From NCBI RefSeq assembly GCF_002201475.1, contig NZ_CP021422.1, forward strand, positions 248,001 to 312,000: a stretch of 64,000 nucleotides of DNA, written 5' to 3'. This document shows positions 16,475 to 23,679 of this stretch, in pieces (positions within the stretch are counted from its first letter, which is position 1; each line of letters begins with the position of its first letter). The translations under genes were made by a program, and so were the position numbers. This DNA is from Acutalibacter muris. Its GTDB lineage: Bacteria; Bacillota; Clostridia; Oscillospirales; Acutalibacteraceae. The notes below the pieces were generated by a model. It had not been told where the DNA came from. It made no database searches and was given only the letters and a program-made list of their open reading frames with translations.

Positions 16475-16945
16475 ATGGCTATCGAAAAAGTCAAGGAATA
16501 TTTCGCAGAATTTGGTATGGCAGACCGGGTGCGGGAATTTGAAGTGTCCAGCGCCACCGTTGAATTGGCGGCACAGGCGCTAAACTGTGAGCCTTGTCGA
16601 ATCGCAAAGACGCTCTCATTTATGGTAAACAGTCACGCCATTCTGATTGTCACAGCAGGGGACGCTAAAATCGACAATCCCAAGTATAAGGCACAATTTA
16701 GCACAAAGGCGAAAATGCTCACGCCCGATGAAGCCCAAACGCTGGTGGGCCACAGGGTGGGCGGCGTGTGTCCGTTCGCGGTCAATGAAGGAGTGACAGT
16801 CTACCTAGACGAGTCCTTAAAACGGTTTGAGACCGTTTTCCCTGCCTGCGGCAGCAGCAACAGTGCCATTGAGCTGACTATCGGGGAGTTGGAGAAATAT
16901 TCCGGTTATGTGGCCTGGGTGGACGTTTGTAAGGGCTGGAGCTGA
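16475..16945 (+). CDS. YbaK/EbsC-type Cys-tRNA(Pro) deacylase
   Basis: The 156-residue protein MAIEKVKEYFAEFGMADRVR, with AKTLSFMVNSHAILIVTAGD and the core NPKYKAQFSTKAKML then GHRVGGVCPFAV, is a clear YbaK/aminoacyl-tRNA deacylase domain. The family hydrolyses Cys-tRNA(Pro) made in error by prolyl-tRNA synthetase. It is full length, with the conserved lysine in KxL/SF and the GGVCPF turn. AAAGGAGG lies seven bases before the ATG. It appears to be an intact cargo gene in a damaged island. Confidence 0.8.
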   Translation: MAIEKVKEYFAEFGMADRVREFEVSSATVELAAQALNCEPCRIAKTLSFMVNSHAILIVTAGDAKIDNPKYKAQFSTKAKMLTPDEAQTLVGHRVGGVCPFAVNEGVTVYLDESLKRFETVFPACGSSNSAIELTIGELEKYSGYVAWVDVCKGWS

Positions 16946-16969
16946 CGGCTATACAAAAATTTTCAGCCA

Positions 16970-17010
16970 TTTCACACCCACTCCACATTGCCATGCTACA
17001 CTATAGTAAA
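16970..17010 (+). promoter_or_regulatory. Promoter and operator of the two-component gene
   Basis: TTTCACACCCACTCCACATTG (written here only as its parts TTTCACACCC and ACTCCACATTG, 16970-16990) is followed by TGCTACACTATAGT. It contains two TYCACAY-like heptads 11 bases apart, a spacing suited to OmpR-family dimers. A near-identical copy lies at 20254 before the FtsX permease, which supports control of both units by the regulator encoded at 17128. Confidence 0.6.
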
Positions 17011-17014
17011 CACA

Positions 17015-17095
17015 CTAAAAAATCGGTATATACTGATTTTTTAGCTGGGCAGCTACGCTGCCTGGTTCAAAAGAGGTAGGATACCTCTTTTGAAC
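17015..17095 (+). promoter_or_regulatory. Leader made of three adjoining hairpins
   Basis: Hairpin 1 spans 17015-17044 (CTAAAAAATC/GATTTTTTAG around a TATATA centre). Hairpin 2 spans 17045-17065 (GGCAGC/GCTGCC, loop TAC). Hairpin 3 spans 17065-17095, with a perfect 14-base stem GTTCAAAAGAGGTA and a 3-base loop. They fill the leader between promoter and start codon. An attenuator, an RNA stability element or a small inserted repeat are all possible. Confidence 0.6.
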
Positions 17096-17127
17096 TGTGT
17101 TAACTATCAACCAAAGGAAGTGCGCAA

Positions 17128-18660
17128 ATGGCAACCATACTCATAGTCGAGGACGACCGCAAGACCAATGAGGCAATCTGTGAATACCTCAAGCCTGCCG
17201 GCCATACCCTTATTCCCGCCTACGATGGCGAAGAAGCCTTCCGGCTTTTCGGTGTGAACAGCATTGATCTCGTGGTACTGGACATCATGCTCCCGAAAAT
17301 TAGCGGGCTGTCAGTCCTGCAAAAAATACGGAGTGAAAGCGCCGTACCTGTTCTCATGCTCACCGCCGTCGGGGACGAACACACCCAAGTCAAGAGCTTC
17401 GACCAGCAGGCTGACGATTATATGACAAAGCCCTTCTCAATGGTGCTGTTAGGTCGGCGTATCACCGCACTCCTTCGTCGGAGCGGGCAAAGTCCTCAGC
17501 TTCAGAAAATGTCCTTCGGCAATGTGACCGTGGATTTTTCGGGCTACACTGCCAGCGATGAGAGCGGCAAAATCGACATTATGCCCAAAGAAATCGACCT
17601 GCTTCGTCTGCTGGTGGAGCATAAAGGGCTGGTGCTGACACGCTCGCAGATTCTGGACGACCTATGGGGCGTGGACTGCCCTATAACCGACCGCACAGTG
17701 GACACATACATCAAAAATCTGCTGATCTCCCTTGTGTGTTCGCTGCTGTTTTCCAAAGCGGTCACCGACCCCATAAAGAAAATTTCCACTTCCACCGAAA
17801 AGATGATGAAGCTGGACAGGGTTGCAAGCTGCCCTGTTTGTTCAAAGGATGAAATCGGCACATTGGCGCAAAATGTCAATGCGCTCTATTCCAATCTGCT
17901 CTCTACCATTGAGCATTTGGAGCAGGAAAAGGAAAATGTGCAGGAGATGGAGCGGGCCAAGGTGGACTTCCTGCGGGCCGCGTCCCATGAGCTGAAAACA
18001 CCGGTGACCGCGCTGAACGCCACTTTGGAAAACATGATTTTGGGCGTTGGCAAATATCAGGACTATGCGATCTATCTCCCGGAGTGCAAGGAGATGGTAG
18101 AGCAGCTTTCCGGGATGATACAAGAGATACTGGAAACCTCCAGGCTGAATTTGGCCGGTGAATCACCGGCCAAGGTTGACTTGTCTGAGCTGCTGACGGA
18201 GCTTTGCGAACCCTATCGGCTTATAGCGGCGGCGCATCAAGTCACATTTACGCTTGACCTGCCGGAGCAGAGCCCGGCGAAATTGCCTGTTGGCCCGTTC
18301 AGCAAGGCGGTGTCCAATATTGTTGCAAACGCGGTGGCCTATACGGAGGCGGGGAAGGACGTTTCCGTTTATATGGATGGTGAGCGGCTAATTATTGAAA
18401 ACGAATGTGAGCCTATCCCCGATTGCGAAATTCACCGCCTGTTCGAGCCTTTCTACCGCCCGGATTTTTCCAGGAGCAGAGAGGATGGAGGGAATGGGCT
18501 GGGGCTTTATATTGTGGATACGCTTTTGAAATCAATGGATATTCCCTATTCGTTTAAGCCTTTGGAGATGCCGGCGGGGATGCGGTTTACCATCTACGGC
18601 CTTTTCACTTCCCGTACAAAAAATGAAGATATTTTACAAGCCAGCCCTCCTCTTTGCTGA
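17128..18660 (+). CDS. Fused response regulator-histidine kinase (deletion chimera)
   Basis: Residues 1-115 are an OmpR-type receiver (acidic pocket at 8-10, Asp52, Lys101). Residues 127-197 are most of a winged helix, ending at TVDTYIKN. The expected KLxxDCIxTVRGVGYRL wing is missing. The frame continues as one membrane helix (LLISLVCSLLFSKA), a HAMP segment, HisKA with His287 in FLRAASHELKTP, and an HATPase domain (NIVANAVAY, GNGLGLYI). The kinase has therefore lost its first helix and sensor domain. This is best explained by an in-frame deletion between adjacent vanR/vanS-like genes. The last ~20 residues also look atypical. It lies upstream of an ABC permease with the same promoter motif. 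DNA binding may be impaired by the lost wing. Confidence 0.8.
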   Translation: MATILIVEDDRKTNEAICEYLKPAGHTLIPAYDGEEAFRLFGVNSIDLVVLDIMLPKISGLSVLQKIRSESAVPVLMLTAVGDEHTQVKSFDQQADDYMTKPFSMVLLGRRITALLRRSGQSPQLQKMSFGNVTVDFSGYTASDESGKIDIMPKEIDLLRLLVEHKGLVLTRSQILDDLWGVDCPITDRTVDTYIKNLLISLVCSLLFSKAVTDPIKKISTSTEKMMKLDRVASCPVCSKDEIGTLAQNVNALYSNLLSTIEHLEQEKENVQEMERAKVDFLRAASHELKTPVTALNATLENMILGVGKYQDYAIYLPECKEMVEQLSGMIQEILETSRLNLAGESPAKVDLSELLTELCEPYRLIAAAHQVTFTLDLPEQSPAKLPVGPFSKAVSNIVANAVAYTEAGKDVSVYMDGERLIIENECEPIPDCEIHRLFEPFYRPDFSRSREDGGNGLGLYIVDTLLKSMDIPYSFKPLEMPAGMRFTIYGLFTSRTKNEDILQASPPLC

Positions 18661-18688
18661 TATAATAGTCCAGAAAGGAAGGGACACC

Positions 18689-19501
18689 ATGAAAAAGGAA
18701 GTGCGCACGGTAGTCTATGACGATGACCTGCACATGGAAGCGTACCGCTTTGAAGGTCTGGCCCAGCCCTTCCCCAACCACTTTCACGAATACTATGTGA
18801 TTGGCTTTGTTGAAAAGGGTGAAAGGGCGCTGTCCTGTAAGAATCGGGAATACACCATCCGAAAGGGTAATATCCTGCTGTTCAACCCGGGAGATAATCA
18901 CGCCTGTGTGCAGAGCGACGAGGGGGCCCTGGACTACCGCAGCCTCAACATCACCAAAGAGGTCATGCTGGACTTGGCCGAGGAAGTCACCGGCAGGCGG
19001 GAATTGCCCGGATTTTTCCCAAGTGTAATTTCTGACGAGGAAACCGCCCGCTGTCTGCGCACACTTCATGAATCGGTGATGAATGATGACAGGGGGTTTG
19101 GGAAAGAGGAGAATCTCCTGCTGCTGATTTCCCGGCTGGTCCAGCAGTACGGCGAGTCCTTTGGAGCCTATGTTCCCGAGTGCCGGGAGGAAATTGAGAA
19201 AGCCTGTGCTTTCATGGAACAGCACTATGCCGGACGAATTTATCTCACTGAGATCTGCCGTTATGTGGGCCTTAGCAAGTCCACGCTATTGCGGGCATTT
19301 ACCAAATCAAAGGGCGTAACCCCGTACAGCTATTTGGAAAACGTCCGCATCGGCAGGGCAAAAAAGCTGCTGGAACAGGGTGTTCCTCCCGTAGAGGCGG
19401 CGCTGCAGGCCGGCTTCTCTGACCAGAGCCACTTCACCAATTATTTCAGCCGATTCATCGGGCTAACGCCGGGAGCGTACCAGGAAATTTTCAGCAGATA
19501 G
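18689..19501 (+). CDS. AraC-family transcription regulator with cupin sensor
   Basis: The 270-residue protein has an N-terminal cupin arm (PFPNHFHEYYVIGFVEKGER and LLFNPGDNHAC) and two C-terminal helix-turn-helix motifs (LTEICRYVGLSKSTLLRAFT and VEAALQAGFSDQSHFTNYF). ATG 18689 with AGGAAGGG upstream is chosen; the longer 18623 reading lacks a ribosome site and overlaps the kinase. A TATAAT at 18661-18666 may be its own -10. It is followed after 10 bases by a DUF2000 gene and probably controls it. The ligand is unknown. Confidence 0.85.
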   Translation: MKKEVRTVVYDDDLHMEAYRFEGLAQPFPNHFHEYYVIGFVEKGERALSCKNREYTIRKGNILLFNPGDNHACVQSDEGALDYRSLNITKEVMLDLAEEVTGRRELPGFFPSVISDEETARCLRTLHESVMNDDRGFGKEENLLLLISRLVQQYGESFGAYVPECREEIEKACAFMEQHYAGRIYLTEICRYVGLSKSTLLRAFTKSKGVTPYSYLENVRIGRAKKLLEQGVPPVEAALQAGFSDQSHFTNYFSRFIGLTPGAYQEIFSR

Positions 19502-19511
19502 AGGGACGACT

Positions 19512-19934
19512 ATGGACTTGCAAAATGAAAAATGCGTGATGGTGATCGATGAGAGCCTGCCGCTGGGCTTGATTGCAAACACGGCGGCCATCATGGGTAT
19601 CACCCTTGGAAAGCAAATGCCGGAGGTGGTGGGCGCTGACGTCACCGACCAGAGCGGAAACAAACATCTTGGCATTATCGAGTTTCCAGTACCAATACTG
19701 CGTGGGTCAGCCGAGGATATTAAGGCGATAAGAGAAAAGCTTTATCAGCCCGAGTTTATGGATTTGACGATAGTGGACTTTTCCGATCTGGCCCAGGGCT
19801 GCAAAACATACAATGAGTTTATTGAGAAGATGGGTGGTGTGCCTGAAAGCGGCCTGCGGTATTTTGGCGTGGCCGTTTGCGGGACAAAGAAAAAAGTCAA
19901 TAAGCTGACCGGCAGTCTGCCGCTTTTGCGATAA
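19512..19934 (+). CDS. DUF2000-family protein
   Basis: The 140-residue protein MDLQNEKCVMVIDESLPLGL, with ANTAAIMGITLGKQMPEVVG, GIIEFPVPILRG and FGVAVCGTKKKVNKLTGSLP, matches DUF2000, a peptidyl-tRNA-hydrolase-2-like fold of unknown role. It is full length, with GGGACGAC ahead of the ATG. The family is often encoded next to AraC regulators, as here. Confidence 0.8.
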   Translation: MDLQNEKCVMVIDESLPLGLIANTAAIMGITLGKQMPEVVGADVTDQSGNKHLGIIEFPVPILRGSAEDIKAIREKLYQPEFMDLTIVDFSDLAQGCKTYNEFIEKMGGVPESGLRYFGVAVCGTKKKVNKLTGSLPLLR

Positions 19935-19954
19935 GTTATGAGCAACTCGGAGAG

Positions 19955-20212
19955 ATGGCGCTGGAGAATTACCGCGCCGCTGACAGGGCCAATTTATTGG
20001 TGCGGCTGCCGGTGCCGCTTGGTACAGACGTGTGGAAAATCTGCAATAACCCCGCGTGGAACAGCGGCGTGGAATCGGCGGAAAAGTTTCTGTTTGGGGA
20101 GGCTCAGACTCCTCGTTGTGTGGTGAAGGCTGACAAATTCACAGTAGATATGATAGCCGATTGGGGGAATCGTATTTTTCCTACAAAAGCGGATGCTCGA
20201 AGCGCGTTATAG
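19955..20212 (+). pseudogene. C-terminal fragment of a phage/element hypothetical protein
   Basis: YEQLGEMALENYRAADRANL, then LVRLPVPLGTDVWKI and a terminal IFPTKADARSAL, has the pattern of small phage and conjugative element proteins. Those end with RLPCKVGDxVW followed by GKTVFLTREEAEAAL. The N-terminal half, with the usual helical repeat, is missing; homology begins near 19940, right after the DUF2000 stop. The function of the family is unknown. Confidence 0.5.
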
Positions 20213-20220
20213 AGCTATAG

Positions 20221-20246
20221 AAAACTCCCTTTCCGGGAGTTTTTCT
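20221..20246 (+). terminator. Rho-independent terminator
   Basis: AAAACTCCC and GGGAGTTTT form a 9-base stem with a 5-base loop, followed by TCTTTT. It separates the AraC-DUF2000 unit from the ABC permease unit. Confidence 0.8.
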
Positions 20247-20253
20247 TTTGCCG

Positions 20254-20294
20254 TTTCATACCCATTCCACATTGGGCTGCTATCATGCAGGCAA
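20254..20294 (+). promoter_or_regulatory. Promoter/operator of the FtsX permease operon
   Basis: The stretch 20254-20274 (TTTCATACCC then ATTCCACATTG) matches 16970-16990 at 19 of 21 bases, followed by TGCTATCAT. The repetition with the same spacing to a -10-like hexamer marks a shared response-regulator site. Confidence 0.65.
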
Positions 20295-20316
20295 ATCCCA
20301 TAAGGAGGTATGCGGT

Positions 20317-21753
20317 ATGAGCATATGCAAACGAGCACTTCTGTACATCACGCGAAAACGGGGGAAAACACTTCTCCTGTTCGCCCTCCTGCTGATTATG
20401 GCAACCCTTGTCCTGACGGGCCTCTCCATCTGGAAAGCGTCGGAGGCCACGCAACTCGACCTGCGGCAGAGCCTGGGCGGTAAATTTGACGTTTTCGTGG
20501 ATTGGAGCAACAGCCCCTATGTAGTGAAAGAACCCGTCAAAGATGAAGTGAACGAGGAAACCGGCAAGACATCAAGCAGCTTTCTCATGTACTCCACCGT
20601 ACAATTTACCCCGGAAAATATCGCGGCCATTAAGGGCATTTCTGGGGTGAAGTATTGCAGCGCAAGGCAGGATAATCTTCTCCCGTTTGACGGGCTTTCC
20701 CTGTTCCCCGGAACGATCTCAACCGATGCGAAGTATCAGGGCTACACAAAGGTGTTGGGCGTTTGCAGCACGGAGGACGAGGAACTTTTTACCACCGGCA
20801 CAGTGACGCTGGCAGAGGGGCGGCATATCTCCGCCGGCGATACTCATGTGGCAATCATCAGCCAGGACTTGGCGGAAAGAAACGAGTTGAAGATCGGGGA
20901 CTATCTCACCGCCCACAGTTACAGCGTGGAAGATCAGGGCTTTACCGGGCCGGAAATCAGGGTACAGATTATTGGACTGTTTACCCCTCATGCGGTGGAG
21001 CAGTTTGGGGAAACTGTCACCACCTACGACAAAATCCAGAACCGTGTATTTGTGGATTTGCAGTCCTCAAAGAAATTGGACGGCGGAGAGATCAACTACG
21101 GCTTTTCCGCGCTCCACGTTACCATAGACGACCCGCAGGACATGGCGCGGGTGGTGGCCGAAGTCAAGGCCCTGCCGGGAATTGACTGGAACGCCTTTAC
21201 CGTGGAGATGGACAATGAAACTTACGAGAACGCCGCCGCTCCGCTGGCTACGCTGAATGAATTGGTCGTGACCCTGCTGGTGGTGATTATCGTTGTCAGC
21301 GCCATCATTCTGGCCCTGATATTGACCCTTTGGACAAAGACCCGCATCCATGAGATCGGCGTATTCCTGTCCGTGGGTATCAGGAAATCGGCTATTATCG
21401 GGCAGTATTTGATTGAGGTGCTGCTGATTGCCGTCCTCGCCTTTGGCCTGTCCTACTTCACCAGCAACGCCATAGCGGGGCAGATCGGCAACCACCTGTT
21501 GGAGCAGAGTATGCAGACCGGGCCGGAGGACGATAACGATGTTGTTTCCGTTGCCGCCTCCGTTGAGATAGGCGCGGATAATCTCGTGCAAAAGCCCTTA
21601 CCCACTGAAAACGGCCTCCAGGTATCGGTTGGGCTGGATAACCTTGCCCAGCTCTACTTGATCGGATTTGCCATCATCATTGTGGCGGTCAGCGCATCGT
21701 CTATCACGGTCATGCGGCTGAAACCCCGTGAAATCTTGTCAAAAATGAGCTGA
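20317..21753 (+). CDS. FtsX-type ABC transporter permease
   Basis: The 478-residue protein has one N-terminal helix (TLLLFALLLIMATLVLTGL), a large extracytoplasmic domain (about 45-330) and three C-terminal helices. The MacB/FtsX signature appears as LTLWTKTRIHEIGVFLSVGI and VMRLKPREILSKMS. Such permeases work mechanically with a LolD-like ATPase in peptide antibiotic resistance, lipoprotein handling or cell-wall control. ATG 20317 with AAGGAGG nine bases upstream is chosen over the 20248 reading. It is followed by its ATPase after 13 bases and appears to be controlled by the two-component chimera. Confidence 0.85.
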   Translation: MSICKRALLYITRKRGKTLLLFALLLIMATLVLTGLSIWKASEATQLDLRQSLGGKFDVFVDWSNSPYVVKEPVKDEVNEETGKTSSSFLMYSTVQFTPENIAAIKGISGVKYCSARQDNLLPFDGLSLFPGTISTDAKYQGYTKVLGVCSTEDEELFTTGTVTLAEGRHISAGDTHVAIISQDLAERNELKIGDYLTAHSYSVEDQGFTGPEIRVQIIGLFTPHAVEQFGETVTTYDKIQNRVFVDLQSSKKLDGGEINYGFSALHVTIDDPQDMARVVAEVKALPGIDWNAFTVEMDNETYENAAAPLATLNELVVTLLVVIIVVSAIILALILTLWTKTRIHEIGVFLSVGIRKSAIIGQYLIEVLLIAVLAFGLSYFTSNAIAGQIGNHLLEQSMQTGPEDDNDVVSVAASVEIGADNLVQKPLPTENGLQVSVGLDNLAQLYLIGFAIIIVAVSASSITVMRLKPREILSKMS

Positions 21754-21766
21754 AGGAGGGACTATC

Positions 21767-22405
21767 ATGCCTACACTGGAATTGAAAAATGTTTCTTACG
21801 CCTATGAAAAAGGCAAGGCGGTTTTGCAGAACGTCAGCGGGCCGCTGGAAACCGGGAAAATGTACGCCATCCTCGGCCCGTCCGGGTCTGGCAAGACCAC
21901 GTTACTGTCCCTGCTGGGTGGGCTGGATGTGCCGACACAGGGCAGCGTCCTGTTTGACAGCGAGGACATTACGGCAAAAGGACTGGAACACCACCGCAGG
22001 AACCATATCTCGCTGATATTCCAAAGCTATAATCTGATTGACTACATGACCCCCGTTGAAAATGTGCGGCTTACTGCCAAGCTGGATGCCGCCCCCATTC
22101 TGGAACGACTGGGGCTGGAGCGGGACGAGATCACCCGGAATGTACTGAAACTGTCCGGCGGACAACAGCAGCGGGTGGCGATTGCGCGGGCGCTGGCTTC
22201 CGATGCCCCGGTCATTCTAGCAGATGAGCCGACCGGGAACCTGGATGCCGACACCGCCGAGGAAATCACGGCGATTTTGAAGGAGAGCGCCCATGCGTTC
22301 GGGAAGTGCGTGGTGGTCGTGACCCACGACCGCGAGGTGGCAAAGCAGGCGGATGTGGTGCTGGAAATCAAACTTGGACATTTGAAAGAGAGGGAATATA
22401 AATGA
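21767..22405 (+). CDS. ABC transporter ATP-binding protein (LolD/MacB type)
   Basis: The 212-residue ATPase has Walker [11 protein letters not shown]-loop [11 protein letters not shown], signature [15 protein letters not shown], Walker [13 protein letters not shown] and H-loop VTHD. It is slightly short for the family, with a compact helical region. It partners the upstream permease. Its stop overlaps the ATG of the following lipoprotein by four bases (ATGA), so the three genes form one coupled operon. Confidence 0.9.
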   Translation: MPTLELKNVSYAYEKGKAVLQNVSGPLETGKMYAILGPSGSGKTTLLSLLGGLDVPTQGSVLFDSEDITAKGLEHHRRNHISLIFQSYNLIDYMTPVENVRLTAKLDAAPILERLGLERDEITRNVLKLSGGQQQRVAIARALASDAPVILADEPTGNLDADTAEEITAILKESAHAFGKCVVVVTHDREVAKQADVVLEIKLGHLKEREYK

Positions 22406-22641
22406 AGAAACTATCAATCATCTTTATGAGCATACTGGTCTGCCTGATGCTGCTGTCTGCCTGCAATAACAACGACAGCGGCAATGATGATAACGCCGGG
22501 GCAAAATCTGTTGAAATTGACGCTTCTGCGTTGGAGCCGGGCGGGGAGGATAGCTCAGATGTTCAATCAGATGGCGATTTTACTTATACGCTGAAAGACC
22601 CGGATAATGCCGATGGAATCGTGATTACGCCCAGGGAGTGA
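22402..22641 (+). CDS. Small lipoprotein of the ABC operon
   Basis: The 79-residue protein has a signal peptide [20 protein letters not shown] followed by the lipobox cysteine. An Asn/Asp/Gly/Ser-rich linker and an acidic tail ending [19 protein letters not shown] complete it. It would be anchored outside the membrane. The coupling to the ATPase suggests a role with the FtsX permease, perhaps as a small partner or a truncated substrate-recognition protein. No family recognised. Confidence 0.75.
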   Translation: MKKLSIIFMSILVCLMLLSACNNNDSGNDDNAGAKSVEIDASALEPGGEDSSDVQSDGDFTYTLKDPDNADGIVITPRE

Positions 22642-22672
22642 CATCGCATAGGCAAAAGAAAGATGGCTGTTT

Positions 22673-22846
22673 ATGTTAGAAACCCAAAGGATACATTGAC
22701 CTGTTTGCGGCACCCAAACGCGGGTAAAACTGCGGAAAGATTCCATTCTGGTGAATTTCCCACTCTTTTGCCCAAAATGCAAGCAGGAAACGCTTATTGA
22801 GGTGCAACAACAAAAAATTACCGTCATCAAAGAGCCAGACGCATAG
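22673..22846 (+). pseudogene. Cys-rich KTR protein with an early stop codon
   Basis: The frame ATG 22673 reads MLETQRIH, then TGA at 22697-22699, then PVCGTQTRVKLRKDSILVNF and PLFCPKCKQETLI to KEPDA. The Cys_rich_KTR family of conjugative transposons has a cysteine (WILCPVCGNKTR) exactly where the TGA stands. A single point change from TGC or TGT would explain it. The remaining C-x2-C motif is intact. Confidence 0.75.
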
Positions 22847-22850
22847 ACGC

Positions 22851-22896
22851 AGAGCCGATGAGTTTGTGAGCAATCACAGGTCATCGGCTCTCTTGC
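22851..22896. terminator. Hairpin terminator between KTR relic and XRE gene
   Basis: AGAGCCGATGA (22851-22861) is the exact complement of TCATCGGCTCT (22881-22891), followed by TGCTTTT. It serves the KTR relic and lies just past the stop of the convergent XRE gene. Confidence 0.7.
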
Positions 22897-22903
22897 TTTT
22901 AGG

Positions 22904-23254
22904 CTATGGTGCGGTGTCAATCAAGGATTGAATAGTAGCTCTGGCCACCTTAATGGCCCGCTCGTCACAGGTAGCCAGCTTGCGAATCAAGGTGTCCACC
23001 TCAGAATCTTGCGATGGCTTCTCCGGATAGAAAAGCAAGTCCGGCGATATGGCCAACTCTCGAATCAGCCTGCACAAGACGGCATACCCCGGCGTTTTGC
23101 CGTTGTTCTCAAGCCGGTATATGTACCTATCCGTAACGCCAACCCTTTCTGCCAGGGCTTCTACCGTAAGCCCAGCTTTTAGCCGGGCGCTTTTCAGTAC
23201 CGCGCCAAATATTTCAGCTTCATTCTGCACTGTGGGTTCACTTTCTATAACCAT
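22904..23254 (-). CDS. XRE-family helix-turn-helix regulator
   Basis: The 116-residue protein MVIESEPTVQNEAEIFGAVL carries an HTH_3 domain (LKSARLKAGLTVEALAERVG and VTDRYIYRLENNGKTPGYAV). A helical tail of about 45 residues follows. It resembles the regulators that control conjugative transposon excision and transfer genes. The start at ATG 23254 fits the family length, although no clear ribosome site precedes it; a TTG at 23296 is the alternative. It is divergent from the sigma factor gene, as in related elements. Confidence 0.75.
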   Translation of the reverse strand: MVIESEPTVQNEAEIFGAVLKSARLKAGLTVEALAERVGVTDRYIYRLENNGKTPGYAVLCRLIRELAISPDLLFYPEKPSQDSEVDTLIRKLATCDERAIKVARATIQSLIDTAP

Positions 23255-23514
23255 TATAGCGATTATGGGAGTTTTGATAATGGCATATAGGTTCAAACTG
23301 TACTGAACGAATTGTTCTCTGCTCTCCCAAACTGAATACTTCCACTGACCCCACCAAATAAAAAAATCTATCGTCCGGCCCAGGGGCTTTTGCTCCTCGA
23401 TTCTGAACTAACAGTCCATATATTCGATGAAATAAATGCACTTGTACAGCGGCCCACGCCGCTATGTAGGTGTATTTTTATGTCTATTGTTATCCTTCGC
23501 TGCCGTGGCCCTCC

Positions 23515-23552
23515 CCAATCAATCTGAAACTCGAAAATTTCAGATTGATTGG
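23515..23552 (+). promoter_or_regulatory. Perfect hairpin running into the sigma factor SD
   Basis: CCAATCAATCTGAAA (23515-23529) pairs completely with 23538-23552 around an 8-base loop. The last two bases of the stem are the first GG of GGAGG, so folding would hinder initiation at TTG 23564. A smaller hairpin, AGCGGC/GCCGCT, lies at 23448-23463. Nothing else is evident between 23255 and 23514. Confidence 0.65.
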
Positions 23553-23563
23553 AGGAACAGACA

Positions 23564-23679
23564 TTGGATAAGCACTATCCGAAAAGCAGCGACCCGCGCC
23601 CCAAACGGCGGCGGAGCAAGGATAACCCGTATGAGATTTACTCGGTTGGTGCCCATACCGACCGGCCTCATTATTATTA
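23564..23679 (+). pseudogene. Element sigma-70-like factor, 5' part (split by IS)
   Basis: From TTG 23564, with GGAGG nine bases upstream, the frame reads LDKHYPKSSDPRPKRRRSKD and NPYEIYSVGAHTDRPHYYY. This is the N-terminus of the Tn916 orf7-like sigma factor family. It is interrupted by the IS630-type element. Joining this part to 24778 onward gives a continuous reading through HYYY to AFTDSTG, so the host gene was intact before insertion. Confidence 0.75.

Noticed and set aside
22697..22699. Selenocysteine at the KTR TGA codon
   Set aside because: No SECIS-like stem is evident just downstream and the surrounding genes are already decayed; a nonsense mutation is simpler.
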